Positions 7,312 to 14,374 of a stretch of 20,287 nucleotides of DNA are shown here, in pieces. The notes below the pieces were generated by a model that had not been told where the DNA came from, ran no database searches, and saw only the letters and a list, made by a program, of their open reading frames with translations. The position numbers and the translations under genes are program-made. This stretch comes from RGIG4608 sp045637205 (GTDB lineage: Bacteria > Bacillota > Clostridia > Oscillospirales > CAG-272). The stretch spans positions 1-20,287 of the forward strand of contig JAZTYY010000023.1 in the NCBI GenBank assembly GCA_045637205.1, written 5' to 3'. The first letter of the stretch is position 1; every line of letters starts with the position of its first letter.

Positions 7312-7342
7312 GAAAACTGCAAGTTTTACACTTGCAGTTTTC
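7312..7342 (-). terminator. Probable terminator after pgeF
   Basis: A perfect 12-bp stem (7312-7323 with 7331-7342, GAAAACTGCAAG and its complement), 7-nt loop. The descending minus-strand arm ends in TTTTC but continues TATTAT, so the T-run is partly inside the stem. It lies 6 nt after the pgeF stop. The remaining 7205-7311 is AT-rich with no gene I can support. Confidence 0.7.
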
Positions 7343-7348
7343 TTGTGT

Positions 7349-8158
7349 TTATTTAACAATAGCGTTAAGATGTGCGCCCCTAATGCCTTTTTGTCTACGA
7401 TGAGAATAAAACAAATCAGGGGTACAGCATGTGCAATGTGGAGCGATATCAATGTTGTTCCTTGGTATTCCCAAAGATAACAAAATGTCCAAATTCATCC
7501 CCTTAAGATTTGCATATAATTTGCCGTTTTCTTTTTGTATTACAAATTTATTTTTGTAGTTTTGTCCAAGTTTTATTTCTATTTGATTGGCAAAATCCTC
7601 ACCAACTTCATAGCAACATTCATCAATGCAAGGGCTAATTGCAGCATAGATATTTTCTATTTTTGCCCCCCTTGAGCAAAGAAGCTTAATTCCCTCTTCC
7701 ACAATTCTATCAGCCGTGCCCCTCCATCCAGCATGAATTGCTGAAACAGCAAGTACATCGCCTTCGTCATTTCGCGCTTCAAGTAAAATAGGAACACAAT
7801 CCGCTGTTTTAACACCAATGGGCAAACCACTTTCAAATGTAACGTAGCCATCGCACGAAAATTCATGATTTTTGTAATATCCTGCGCCGGCATCGTTAAA
7901 ATCAACGTTTTTCACGATATTCGAGTGAATTTGAGGAACACTAATCATACTCTTATCATCAAAATCAACGGCTTCAGCGAAAATTTCAAGATTTTTAAGC
8001 ACCACGGCATTATCATCACCTCTACCAAAGGCAAGATTTAAGCCGTTTGTGTGCTCTAAATTACTCACTCCACCAATTCTTGTTGAAAAAGCGTGCTTTG
8101 ATTTTAAAACGGTGCTTTTCAAAAGAAAAACACCGTTTTTATTGATAAGCTCAAACAT
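7349..8158 (-). CDS. pgeF: PgeF/YfiH/YlmD-type multi-copper-oxidase-fold purine nucleoside phosphorylase
   Basis: A 269-aa member of the YfiH/YlmD (LACC1-like) family. These zinc proteins were long called laccase-domain or polyphenol oxidases; biochemistry on family members shows purine nucleoside phosphorylase, adenosine deaminase and methylthioadenosine phosphorylase activity, and E. coli YfiH is also named peptidoglycan editing factor. Conserved features seen: FSTRIGG near residue 24, QIHS with His78, TADCVPIL with Cys121, AIHAGWRGT with His142 (the zinc-ligand trio by family comparison), then SPCI...CCYEV and a C-terminal CTCCTP...YSHRR segment. The start ATG at 8158 follows GAGGAG, which lies in the last codons of the preceding gene; only one nucleotide separates the two. 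That spacing implies translational coupling with the ThyX-like gene. A frame extension to 8209 would overlap that gene and is unlikely. Confidence 0.88.
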   Translation of the reverse strand: MFELINKNGVFLLKSTVLKSKHAFSTRIGGVSNLEHTNGLNLAFGRGDDNAVVLKNLEIFAEAVDFDDKSMISVPQIHSNIVKNVDFNDAGAGYYKNHEFSCDGYVTFESGLPIGVKTADCVPILLEARNDEGDVLAVSAIHAGWRGTADRIVEEGIKLLCSRGAKIENIYAAISPCIDECCYEVGEDFANQIEIKLGQNYKNKFVIQKENGKLYANLKGMNLDILLSLGIPRNNIDIAPHCTCCTPDLFYSHRRQKGIRGAHLNAIVK

Positions 8159-8159
8159 A

Positions 8160-8801
8160 TTAATGCTCCTCAGGGGCATTTCCCTTAACAGCAATAAGCT
8201 GTTCGGCATAGGGCAACGTCATAATCCAATCGCAAAGCACGTGCCACTCCTGAAGCTTATGAGTTCTACGCGCGTAATACATATTGATAAGATTTTCATA
8301 GTTGAGAGTAACTGTTCTCATTTGATTGTAGGAAGTAGGAAGCATTTGAATCATATTGATCCAAGCCTGTTTATTCTTCTTGTCCTCACAGAACTTAATT
8401 CTTTCAGCCTCCATATATTCTATAACAGTATCAAGAACCTTTAGTCCTCCTTCATCCATAAGCTCGCAAGAGAAATCAGCGCGTTCAAATTGCTTGTGGT
8501 GAATTTTGTGCATGGTTGAGCAAGAGTTCGCAACTGTTCCAACCTTATACGTATCAAATTCCTTCCACCAATAAAGAGGCGCAGTAATATCGAAACTAAC
8601 AAAAATTTGTCTAAGAAACTTTCTATGGTCATTTCCTGCTTTAGCAAGGCGCATTGCAAGATCAATATCATTTGGACCAAGGATATAGTGACCGTTCTCA
8701 TCATAAAAGCTATCACTTCTACTCCAGCTATTGAGTGGATTTCTTGCTCCTCTAATAGCATTTTCCAAATTCATGACACTAACTCGTTCTATATGTATCA
8801 T
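8160..8801 (-). CDS. Divergent ThyX-like protein (flavin-dependent thymidylate synthase fold)
   Basis: A 213-aa protein that aligns by eye to the ThyX fold throughout but lacks the diagnostic motif. Residues 49-73 (LAMRLAKAGNDHRKF...FVSFDITAP) parallel the ThyX helix and strand before the active site. The canonical RHRxxSxNExSxRY is replaced by DTYKVGTVANSCSTMH (83-98), keeping only scattered Asn/Ser positions. Residues 154-186 (LPTSYNQMRTVTLN...LINMYYARRTHKLQEW) match the ThyX C-terminal pattern of Asn, Leu, Arg and an Ala-Gln-Trp/Glu-like segment. Whether it makes dTMP, binds FAD/dUMP, or does something else cannot be told. I recall similar proteins in clostridial genomes and phages, usually hypothetical. 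The start at 8801 is set by AGGAGG 7 nt upstream. It leads a two-gene operon with pgeF, one nucleotide apart, which suggests nucleotide or nucleoside metabolism. Confidence 0.68.
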   Translation of the reverse strand: MIHIERVSVMNLENAIRGARNPLNSWSRSDSFYDENGHYILGPNDIDLAMRLAKAGNDHRKFLRQIFVSFDITAPLYWWKEFDTYKVGTVANSCSTMHKIHHKQFERADFSCELMDEGGLKVLDTVIEYMEAERIKFCEDKKNKQAWINMIQMLPTSYNQMRTVTLNYENLINMYYARRTHKLQEWHVLCDWIMTLPYAEQLIAVKGNAPEEH

Positions 8802-8830
8802 ATTTTTACCTCCTAATATCAATATATAGT

Positions 8831-8859
8831 ATTATAACACAAAATTATATGTTTTTCAA
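8831..8859 (-). promoter_or_regulatory. Sigma-A promoter for the ThyX-like/pgeF operon
   Basis: Minus strand TTGAAA (complement of 8854-8859), 17-nt spacer, perfect TATAAT (complement of 8831-8836) preceded by TGT. The transcript start is predicted near 8824. It is divergent from the trpS promoter 21 bp away. Confidence 0.82.
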
Positions 8860-8880
8860 TAAGATATTTCACATTTGGTA

Positions 8881-8909
8881 TTGAATTTTTATTAATAATA
8901 TGTTACAAT
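8881..8909 (+). promoter_or_regulatory. Sigma-A promoter for trpS
   Basis: TTGAAT (8881-8886), 17-nt spacer, TACAAT (8904-8909) with TGT extended -10. The start is near 8916, leaving a leader of about 34 nt, too short for a T-box or a tryptophan attenuator. Confidence 0.8.
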
Positions 8910-8949
8910 AGTTTTAATTGTTAAAACAGCTCTATTTTGGAGGATTATT

Positions 8950-9948
8950 ATGATAAATAACGAAAAAATATGCTTTTCCGGAGTTCAGCCCTCAGGAAAT
9001 TTGACCATTGGTAACTACCTTGGTGCAATTCAAAATTTCCCCCGCTACTCCGAAGAATATAAATGCTTTTACTGTGTAGTTGACAATCACGCAATTACAG
9101 TTCGTCAGGTTCCTGCTGACCTTCGTCGCAGAACTTATGAAACACTTGCTCTTTATATGGCTTGTGGACTTGACCCTGAAAAAAACACCCTCTACGTTCA
9201 AAGCCACGTGCCATACCACACCGACCTTGCATGGATTCTTAATTGCTATACAATGTATGGTGAGCTTTCTCGTATGACACAGTTCAAGGATAAGAGCGCG
9301 CGTCACTCCGAAAACATCAATGCAGGTCTTTTTACATATCCTGCACTTATGGCGGCTGATATTCTTCTTTATCAAACTGACGTTGTTCCCGTTGGCGCTG
9401 ACCAAAAACAGCACCTTGAGCTTGCACGTGACATTGCCGCAAGATTCAACCAAAGCTTCCCCGACACATTCACTATTCCTGAGCCCATGCTTTCTAAAGC
9501 AGGTGCAAAAATCAACTCTCTTGCTGATCCCACAAAGAAGATGAGCAAATCTGATGAAAATGCAAATGCCGTTGTATATATCCTTGACGATAAGGATACA
9601 ATAATTAGAAAGTTCAAGAGAGCAGTAACTGACAGTGATACAGTTATTCGTTATGCAGAAGGCAAGGATGGAATTAACAACCTTATGACAATTTACTCCT
9701 GCTTCACAGGTAAGACCATTGAAGAAATCGAACGTGAGTTTGACGGCCGTGGCTACGGTGAATTTAAGCTTGCAGTTGGTGAGGCTTGTGCTGACAAGCT
9801 TGCTCCTGTTCAGGCAAGATACAATGAACTCATCTCTGACAAGGCATTTCTTGAAGCTCAAATGAAGAAGGGCGCTGACGAGGCTTCTTATTATGCAAGA
9901 AAGACCATTTCAAAGGTTAAGAGAAAGCTCGGCTTCGTTCAAATTTAA
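8950..9948 (+). CDS. trpS: Tryptophanyl-tRNA synthetase
   Basis: Class Ic aminoacyl-tRNA synthetase that charges tRNA-Trp; cytoplasmic homodimer. At 332 aa it has the standard bacterial length. The HIGH-equivalent is PSGNLTIGNYLG at residues 14-25; the KMSKS loop is intact at 197-201 inside DPTKKMSKSDEN. The GADQKQHLELARDIA segment near 149-163 is the tryptophan-binding region typical of bacterial TrpRS. The start ATG is preceded by TTGGAGGATT. Codon use is more regular than in the flanking genes, as expected for a well-expressed housekeeping gene. A strong intrinsic terminator follows 17 nt after the stop, but the next gene begins right at that terminator with no separate promoter visible. 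A long antisense reading frame (8992-9861) is a shadow. Confidence 0.97.
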   Translation: MINNEKICFSGVQPSGNLTIGNYLGAIQNFPRYSEEYKCFYCVVDNHAITVRQVPADLRRRTYETLALYMACGLDPEKNTLYVQSHVPYHTDLAWILNCYTMYGELSRMTQFKDKSARHSENINAGLFTYPALMAADILLYQTDVVPVGADQKQHLELARDIAARFNQSFPDTFTIPEPMLSKAGAKINSLADPTKKMSKSDENANAVVYILDDKDTIIRKFKRAVTDSDTVIRYAEGKDGINNLMTIYSCFTGKTIEEIEREFDGRGYGEFKLAVGEACADKLAPVQARYNELISDKAFLEAQMKKGADEASYYARKTISKVKRKLGFVQI

Positions 9949-9965
9949 TCAAATAGTACATAATT

Positions 9966-10001
9966 AAAACCTCTTTGATACATAAATCAAAGAGGTTTTT
10001 T
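9966..10001 (+). terminator. Terminator after trpS overlapping the next gene's ribosome binding site
   Basis: AAAACCTCTTTGAT (9966-9979), 6-nt loop, perfect complement at 9986-9999, then a T-run that ends at 10001 (six T from 9996, partly in the stem). The descending arm contains AAAGAGG (9989-9995), which is placed 9 nt before the TTG start of the next gene, so the same bases serve as stem and as Shine-Dalgarno. Confidence 0.85.
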
Positions 10002-10004
10002 GTT

Positions 10005-10949
10005 TTGCTTTATTTTTTTGTTTTTTATTTGGCACTTTTACTGTCTTATTTTCTATTCCATCCTGCGCGCTTACTTTCAAACACTCTCGGGGCAATAGAT
10101 ATGCCAGGAGATAGAAAAATGCATTCCTTACCTACAGCCCGAGGTGGCGGATTTTCGTTTTTCATATCTTTTTCAATATTCTTAATTTGTGCGCCAATGG
10201 AAATCAATTTAAAAATTCCATTGTTATTAAGCAGCACAATAATATTTCTTGTTGGATATCTTGACGATATAATTGACGTTTCCCCATTTGTAAAATTATC
10301 CGGGCAATTTTTTGCACTTATTGTATACTTCTTCACAAGTGAATTTTTATATTACAAAATTTCAATATTGGAAGGAATTTTAAGCGCAATTTGGATAATA
10401 TTTCTTACCAATGCAACAAATCTAATCGATGGACTAAACGGACTTGCTGCAGGCGTTTGTGCTTCACAATCATTGTGTCTTGCCACAATTTCACTAATAT
10501 TGGGGGCAAACGATATCTTAACATGTGCATTAATCCTTCTTGGAGCAATAGTTGGCTTCTTGCCGAGAAATTTTCCAAACGCAAAAATTTTTATGGGGGA
10601 TTGCGGTGCGCTTTTTCTAGGCTTTACACTTGCAATTTTATCATCAAGATTAGTGATTGAAAACAAAAGTATAGTTTGTCTTTTCGCAACGCTCCTGATT
10701 TTTAGAGTCCCAACCTATGACACAAATATCAGCATTATACGTAGAATAATCAAGGGCAAAAATCCATTCAAAGCTGACAAAGAGCATTTTCACCACTTGC
10801 TTTTAAGAAAAGGATTTAGCAAAGAATGTGCAACGTTTTTAATTGTTACTTTGTCACTTTTATTTGGATTTTTGGGTATTGTTTTGTTATGGAATTGGAT
10901 TAGCACTCCTGTTTTGTTTTTTGATTTTAGCTCACAATTTTCTATGTAA
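10005..10949 (+). CDS. MraY/WecA/TagO-family undecaprenyl-phosphate phosphosugar transferase
   Basis: Polytopic membrane enzyme that transfers a phospho-N-acetylhexosamine from UDP-sugar to undecaprenyl phosphate, the first step of wall teichoic acid or other envelope glycan synthesis. Family motifs in the 314-aa product: DMPGDRKMHSLPTARGGG near 32-49, YLDD with Asp87-Asp88, NATNLIDGLNG with Asp142, FMGDCGALFLG with Asp199, and the HFHH cluster at 261-264. About ten hydrophobic segments are evident. The HFHH and DRK...H patterns fit the WecA/TagO branch better than MraY. The start is most likely TTG at 10005, with AAAGAGG 9 nt upstream in the trpS terminator stem; the first ATG (10101) would remove the first membrane helix. 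It is shorter than typical TagO (about 350 aa). The acceptor sugar is not determinable. Confidence 0.87.
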   Translation: MLYFFVFYLALLLSYFLFHPARLLSNTLGAIDMPGDRKMHSLPTARGGGFSFFISFSIFLICAPMEINLKIPLLLSSTIIFLVGYLDDIIDVSPFVKLSGQFFALIVYFFTSEFLYYKISILEGILSAIWIIFLTNATNLIDGLNGLAAGVCASQSLCLATISLILGANDILTCALILLGAIVGFLPRNFPNAKIFMGDCGALFLGFTLAILSSRLVIENKSIVCLFATLLIFRVPTYDTNISIIRRIIKGKNPFKADKEHFHHLLLRKGFSKECATFLIVTLSLLFGFLGIVLLWNWISTPVLFFDFSSQFSM

Positions 10950-10975
10950 GAAAGTAAAATTTATTTTTTATAAAA

Positions 10976-11003
10976 AAATCACCCACACAGCTGTGGGTGA
11001 TTT
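10976..11003. terminator. Terminator of rimO-pgsA, probably two-way
   Basis: AAATCACCCACA (10976-10987), loop CAGC, perfect complement at 10992-11003. On the minus strand it is followed by a long T-run (complement of the A-rich 10972-10978), so it chiefly ends pgsA; on the plus strand GTATTTT follows and may also stop the MraY-family message. Confidence 0.88.
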
Positions 11004-11008
11004 GTATT

Positions 11009-11596
11009 TTACATATTTTTATCAAGATATTTCCAATATGTTGCAATATAAACTATGCCCGACCAAACGGTCATAACAAGGGTAATAACGCTTGCAACAA
11101 GTGTTATGGGATAGTATCCAAAGAAGAAAAGGAAGTCAATTTGTGCCAAAACAGGTTCAATAAGCGCTGCAATTACACAAACGATTTGGGATACTGTCTT
11201 TATTTTACCAAGCAAATTTGCAGCAACTACAATATTTGCATTTTTGGATGCAATAAGACGAATGGAAGCCACTGCAAGCTCACGGAATACAGTTATCATA
11301 ACAAGCCACATGAACACGTTAAACAAAACCGCATCGTCATGTGAACGGTACATAATGCACATCATGGCCGCAAGAACCATAAATTTATCCGCAAGAGGAT
11401 CAAGAAATTTACCAAAGTCGGTAATAAGACCGTATTTTCTTGCGATTTTTCCGTCAAGCAAATCTGTGATTGCAGTTACAAGGAAAATTATTGCGCCCAA
11501 TATGCTTGTAGTTGTAGTCACAGGAAGCAACAATACAACCACTATAACAGGAACTAATAATAAGCGCAAAACAGTTAATTTGTTTGGTAAATTCAT
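11009..11596 (-). CDS. pgsA: CDP-diacylglycerol-glycerol-3-phosphate 3-phosphatidyltransferase
   Basis: Membrane enzyme of the CDP-alcohol phosphatidyltransferase family that makes phosphatidylglycerol phosphate, committing CDP-diacylglycerol to phosphatidylglycerol and cardiolipin. The 195-aa product starts MNLPNKLTVLRL, the usual PgsA opening, and carries the catalytic signature D-x2-D-G-x2-A-R-x8-G-x3-D-x3-D as DLLDGKIARKYG...DFGKFLDPLADK at about 57-82. Four to five hydrophobic helices surround it. Start 11596 is chosen for AAAGGA upstream and for the family N-terminus; an in-frame start at 11620 would overlap rimO. It follows rimO by 20 nt in the same operon, a pairing common in clostridial genomes. 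Confidence 0.93.
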   Translation of the reverse strand: MNLPNKLTVLRLLLVPVIVVVLLLPVTTTTSILGAIIFLVTAITDLLDGKIARKYGLITDFGKFLDPLADKFMVLAAMMCIMYRSHDDAVLFNVFMWLVMITVFRELAVASIRLIASKNANIVVAANLLGKIKTVSQIVCVIAALIEPVLAQIDFLFFFGYYPITLVASVITLVMTVWSGIVYIATYWKYLDKNM

Positions 11597-11616
11597 AAAT
11601 ATAATCCTTTCAAATA

Positions 11617-12942
11617 TCAATAAATCTTAACTAACTCTCCACAAAGGTCATATTCAACAACCTCGTTGATTTTAACGTCAACAAAGGTGCCGGGTTGAAT
11701 TCCCTTTTCTCCTGTGAAATAAATCTTTCCATCAATGTCAGGAGCATCAGCAGCACTTCTGCCGTAATATGCTTCACTGACGGGATCAAAGTCCTCACAA
11801 AGCACACGAACAATATTACCAAGCTTCTTTTCATTGTTCTCTTCATTAATAACAAGCTGATCTCTCATAAGAATATCATATCTATCAAGCTTGATCTGCT
11901 CGTCAATTTGCTCCATCTTATATGCAGGTGTGCCCTCTTCTCTTGAGTAGGTAAACACACCAACGTGTTCAAATCTTTGTTCATTAACAAATTCGCAAAG
12001 CTCTGTGAAATCCTCATCGGTTTCACCGGGGAAGCCAACGATAAACGTCGTTCTGATAACAACGTCAGGAATTTCCTTGCGCAATTTAGCAACGACCTCA
12101 CGAATCAGAGCGCTGCCACCGTGACGGTTCATCTTTTTAAGTACTCCGTCTGCAATATGCTGCATCGGAAGGTCGATATATTTACATACTCTATCGTTAT
12201 CACGCATTTCCGCAATAAGCTCATCAGTAATCTTATCTGGATAGCAATAAAGAATTCTAAACCAAGGAATATTGGTTTCCTCTGTAAGCTTATGCAAAAG
12301 TTCAGCCAATTTATAACCACCGTAAATATCGTGGCCATATTTTGTTGTATCCTGAGCAACAAGCGTAAGCTCCTTCACTCCAAGGGATTCAAGGTCCTTT
12401 GCCTCGGCAATAATATCCTCCATGGGACGTGAACGGAATTTACCTCTTATCGAAGGAATCGCACAGTATGTGCAACGGTTGTCACACCCTTCAGCAATCT
12501 TAAGATAGGCTGCATATTCGGGAGTTGTCAAAACTCTGTCACCACCAAGACGAACACAGTTTTTATCCTCAAATGAAGTGTACTTTTCTCCCTCAAGCAC
12601 CTTACCAACTGCTTCAACAATGTTGTGAATGCTTCCAACACCCAAAACAGCGTCTACTTCAGGAAATTCATCAAGAATTGTATTGCGATATCTTTCCGCA
12701 AGACAGCCCGTAACGATAAGGCCCTTTAAATTGCGATTTTCTTTAAGCCATGCAATATCAAGAATATTGTCAATCGCCTCTTTTTTAGCGGATTCGATAA
12801 ATCCGCAAGTATTTATAATTACTACATCTGCCTCAGTTTCATCCGCAGTAAGATCATAGCCCGCCATAACAAGTTCATGAAGCATTACCTCAGCATCAAG
12901 CTGATTTTTGGGACAACCGAGAGAAACAAAGCCAATTTTCAT
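11617..12942 (-). CDS. rimO: Ribosomal protein S12 methylthiotransferase RimO
   Basis: Radical SAM methylthiotransferase that adds a methylthio group to the conserved aspartate of ribosomal protein S12. The 441-aa product has the three family domains. The N-terminal UPF0004 domain has cluster cysteines Cys10 (SLGCPKNQ), Cys46 (NTCGF) and Cys80 (TGCLAERY). The radical SAM domain has Cys153, Cys157 and Cys160 in EGCDNRCTYCAIP. The C-terminal TRAM domain occupies about residues 375-441. SLGCPKN and CAIPSIRGKFRSRP separate RimO from the tRNA-modifying MiaB/MtaB relatives. The ATG is preceded by GAGAGGA at a short spacing. It leads an operon with pgsA and its promoter is at 12978-13007, divergent from that of hpt. 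Confidence 0.95.
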   Translation of the reverse strand: MKIGFVSLGCPKNQLDAEVMLHELVMAGYDLTADETEADVVIINTCGFIESAKKEAIDNILDIAWLKENRNLKGLIVTGCLAERYRNTILDEFPEVDAVLGVGSIHNIVEAVGKVLEGEKYTSFEDKNCVRLGGDRVLTTPEYAAYLKIAEGCDNRCTYCAIPSIRGKFRSRPMEDIIAEAKDLESLGVKELTLVAQDTTKYGHDIYGGYKLAELLHKLTEETNIPWFRILYCYPDKITDELIAEMRDNDRVCKYIDLPMQHIADGVLKKMNRHGGSALIREVVAKLRKEIPDVVIRTTFIVGFPGETDEDFTELCEFVNEQRFEHVGVFTYSREEGTPAYKMEQIDEQIKLDRYDILMRDQLVINEENNEKKLGNIVRVLCEDFDPVSEAYYGRSAADAPDIDGKIYFTGEKGIQPGTFVDVKINEVVEYDLCGELVKIY

Positions 12943-12977
12943 ATTTATCCTCTCAAACGAACAAATTTACTCATTAT

Positions 12978-13007
12978 ATTTTACCATATTCAATACCATG
13001 CTGTCAA
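12978..13007 (-). promoter_or_regulatory. Sigma-A promoter for rimO-pgsA
   Basis: Minus strand perfect TTGACA (complement of 13002-13007), 18-nt spacer, TAAAAT (complement of 12978-12983) preceded by TGG as extended -10. The start is predicted near 12971. Confidence 0.75.
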
Positions 13008-13060
13008 GTACATATAAATGTTGATTTGTCAATATTTATTGAATATTTTTAAACTTTTTG

Positions 13061-13089
13061 TTGCAAGATGACAAAAAATATGGTATACT
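13061..13089 (+). promoter_or_regulatory. Sigma-A promoter for hpt
   Basis: TTGCAA (13061-13066), 17-nt spacer, TATACT (13084-13089) with TGG extended -10 at 13081-13083. The start is near 13096. Confidence 0.75.
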
Positions 13090-13129
13090 AATTTTGTATT
13101 TTTTTATTAAACCTTATTTGGAGGAAAAT

Positions 13130-13672
13130 ATGCTCACAGAACACGCACAAATACTCATTTCCGAAAGCGAAATCAAAGCAAAGCTCAAAGAACTCGGAGC
13201 TAAAATTTCTGAGGATTACAAGGGAGAAGACGTTCTCTTTGTAGGTATTCTTAAGGGCTGCATTCACTTTTATTCCGATCTCACTCGTGAAATCAGCATT
13301 CCTATGACCATGGACTTTATGGCAATTTCAAGCTACGGATCAGGAACAACTTCATCAGGTGAAGTAAAAATGCTTAAGGACCTTGACAAGAGCATTTGCG
13401 GTAAAAACGTAATTATTGTTGAGGACATTATTGATAGTGGCAACACACTCTCATACCTTAAGAGATTGCTTGAATCTCGCAAGCCCAAATCAGTTAAGAT
13501 TTGCACACTTCTTGATAAACCCTCAAGAAGAAAGGTTAACATTCAGCCCGATTATTGCTGCTTTACAATTCCCGATGAATTTGTATTCGGTTATGGTCTT
13601 GACGTTGACCAGCAATATAGAAATTTGAAAGATATTTACATCCTTGACCCAAAGGATTATCCTCAAGAATGA
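13130..13672 (+). CDS. hpt: Hypoxanthine phosphoribosyltransferase
   Basis: Purine-salvage enzyme that joins hypoxanthine or guanine to PRPP giving IMP or GMP; cytoplasmic. The 180-aa product has the usual Hpt length. The PRPP-binding loop reads VIIVEDIIDSGNTLSYL at about 92-108 with the paired acidic residues, and the LKGCIHFYSDLTREI segment near 42-56 matches the Hpt family. DYCCFTIPDEFVFGYGLDVDQQYRNL near 142-167 is the nucleobase-binding C-terminal region. The ATG at 13130 follows TTGGAGGAAAAT; an earlier in-frame codon at 13058 lies inside the promoter. The stop overlaps the next start as ATGA, so the pseudouridine synthase is translationally coupled. A tilS or ftsH neighbour, usual in Bacillus, is absent. 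Confidence 0.94.
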   Translation: MLTEHAQILISESEIKAKLKELGAKISEDYKGEDVLFVGILKGCIHFYSDLTREISIPMTMDFMAISSYGSGTTSSGEVKMLKDLDKSICGKNVIIVEDIIDSGNTLSYLKRLLESRKPKSVKICTLLDKPSRRKVNIQPDYCCFTIPDEFVFGYGLDVDQQYRNLKDIYILDPKDYPQE

Positions 13673-14334
13673 TTGAAATTCTATACAAAAGCAAGGATTT
13701 TTTAATTGCTGTAAAGCCGCAGGGTATTCCATCTCAGTCAGACTTGTCCAATGACGAGGATATGGTCTCACTTTTGAATGCACAATTAAAGGAAAATGAT
13801 GAAAATAGTGATATTTTCGTTGTCCACCGTCTTGACAGAAGCACGGGTGGGCTTATCCTCTATGCAAGAAATAAAAGTGCGGCCGCTCATTTTTCGCGCC
13901 TTGTAGCCGAAAAAGACAGCTTTGAAAAGCACTATTTGGCTGTTGTTTCGGGCACACCCGATCAAGAAAGCGGCAATATGACCGACTATCTTTTCAAGGA
14001 CAGCGCGCAAAAAAAGGCATTTGTTGTCAAGAGTGAAAGAAAGAGTTCAAAGCTCGCTTCTCTTGAATATAAAGTTACAAAAACTATTGCAAGTGATGAA
14101 AAAATCTTTTCTTTGATTAATATTAAACTCAATACGGGCAGATTCCATCAAATTCGTGCTCAATTTTCCTCTCGCGGAATGTCCATCTATGGTGATGGCA
14201 AGTACGGAAGCCGCGAAAAAGCTCCCCATCTTGCACTTTGGGCTAATAAGATTGTCTTTGTTTATAAGGGCAAAAGCTATGAATTTGAAAAAAATCCCAA
14301 TTTTGAAACAACTCCTTGGAGCTTATTCAATTAA
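13669..14334 (+). CDS. RluA-family pseudouridine synthase
   Basis: A 221-aa enzyme that isomerises uridine to pseudouridine in ribosomal or transfer RNA. The catalytic motif HRLDRSTGGLILYAR is intact with Asp56 as the expected nucleophile; the KPQGIPSQ segment near 16-23 and TGRFHQIRAQFSSRG near 157-171 are also family hallmarks. There is no N-terminal S4 RNA-binding domain, so this is a short, catalytic-core type, and the target uridine cannot be predicted. The ATG overlaps the hpt stop by four bases (ATGA) and has only a weak CAAGA upstream, consistent with coupled translation. A strong two-way terminator begins directly after the stop codon. Confidence 0.9.
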   Translation: MIEILYKSKDFLIAVKPQGIPSQSDLSNDEDMVSLLNAQLKENDENSDIFVVHRLDRSTGGLILYARNKSAAAHFSRLVAEKDSFEKHYLAVVSGTPDQESGNMTDYLFKDSAQKKAFVVKSERKSSKLASLEYKVTKTIASDEKIFSLINIKLNTGRFHQIRAQFSSRGMSIYGDGKYGSREKAPHLALWANKIVFVYKGKSYEFEKNPNFETTPWSLFN

Positions 14335-14364
14335 AAAACGGAAGCGAAATTTCGCTTCCGTTTT
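14335..14364. terminator. Two-way terminator between the pseudouridine synthase and GH2 genes
   Basis: Perfect 15-bp inverted repeat (14335-14349 with 14350-14364, arm AAAACGGAAGCGAAA). The plus strand ends in TTTTCTTTT and the minus strand in TTTTTT, so it serves both converging operons. Confidence 0.92.
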
Positions 14365-14374
14365 CTTTTATTAA

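Noticed and set aside
7201..7452. An 83-codon minus-strand frame after pgeF
   Set aside because: Overlaps the pgeF 3' end and its terminator, Lys/Ile/Asn-rich low complexity, no ribosome binding site.
8992..9861. A 289-codon open frame antisense to trpS
   Set aside because: It mirrors trpS codon structure, has no ribosome binding site and reads as a Cys/Lys/Val-rich shadow; trpS is unambiguous.
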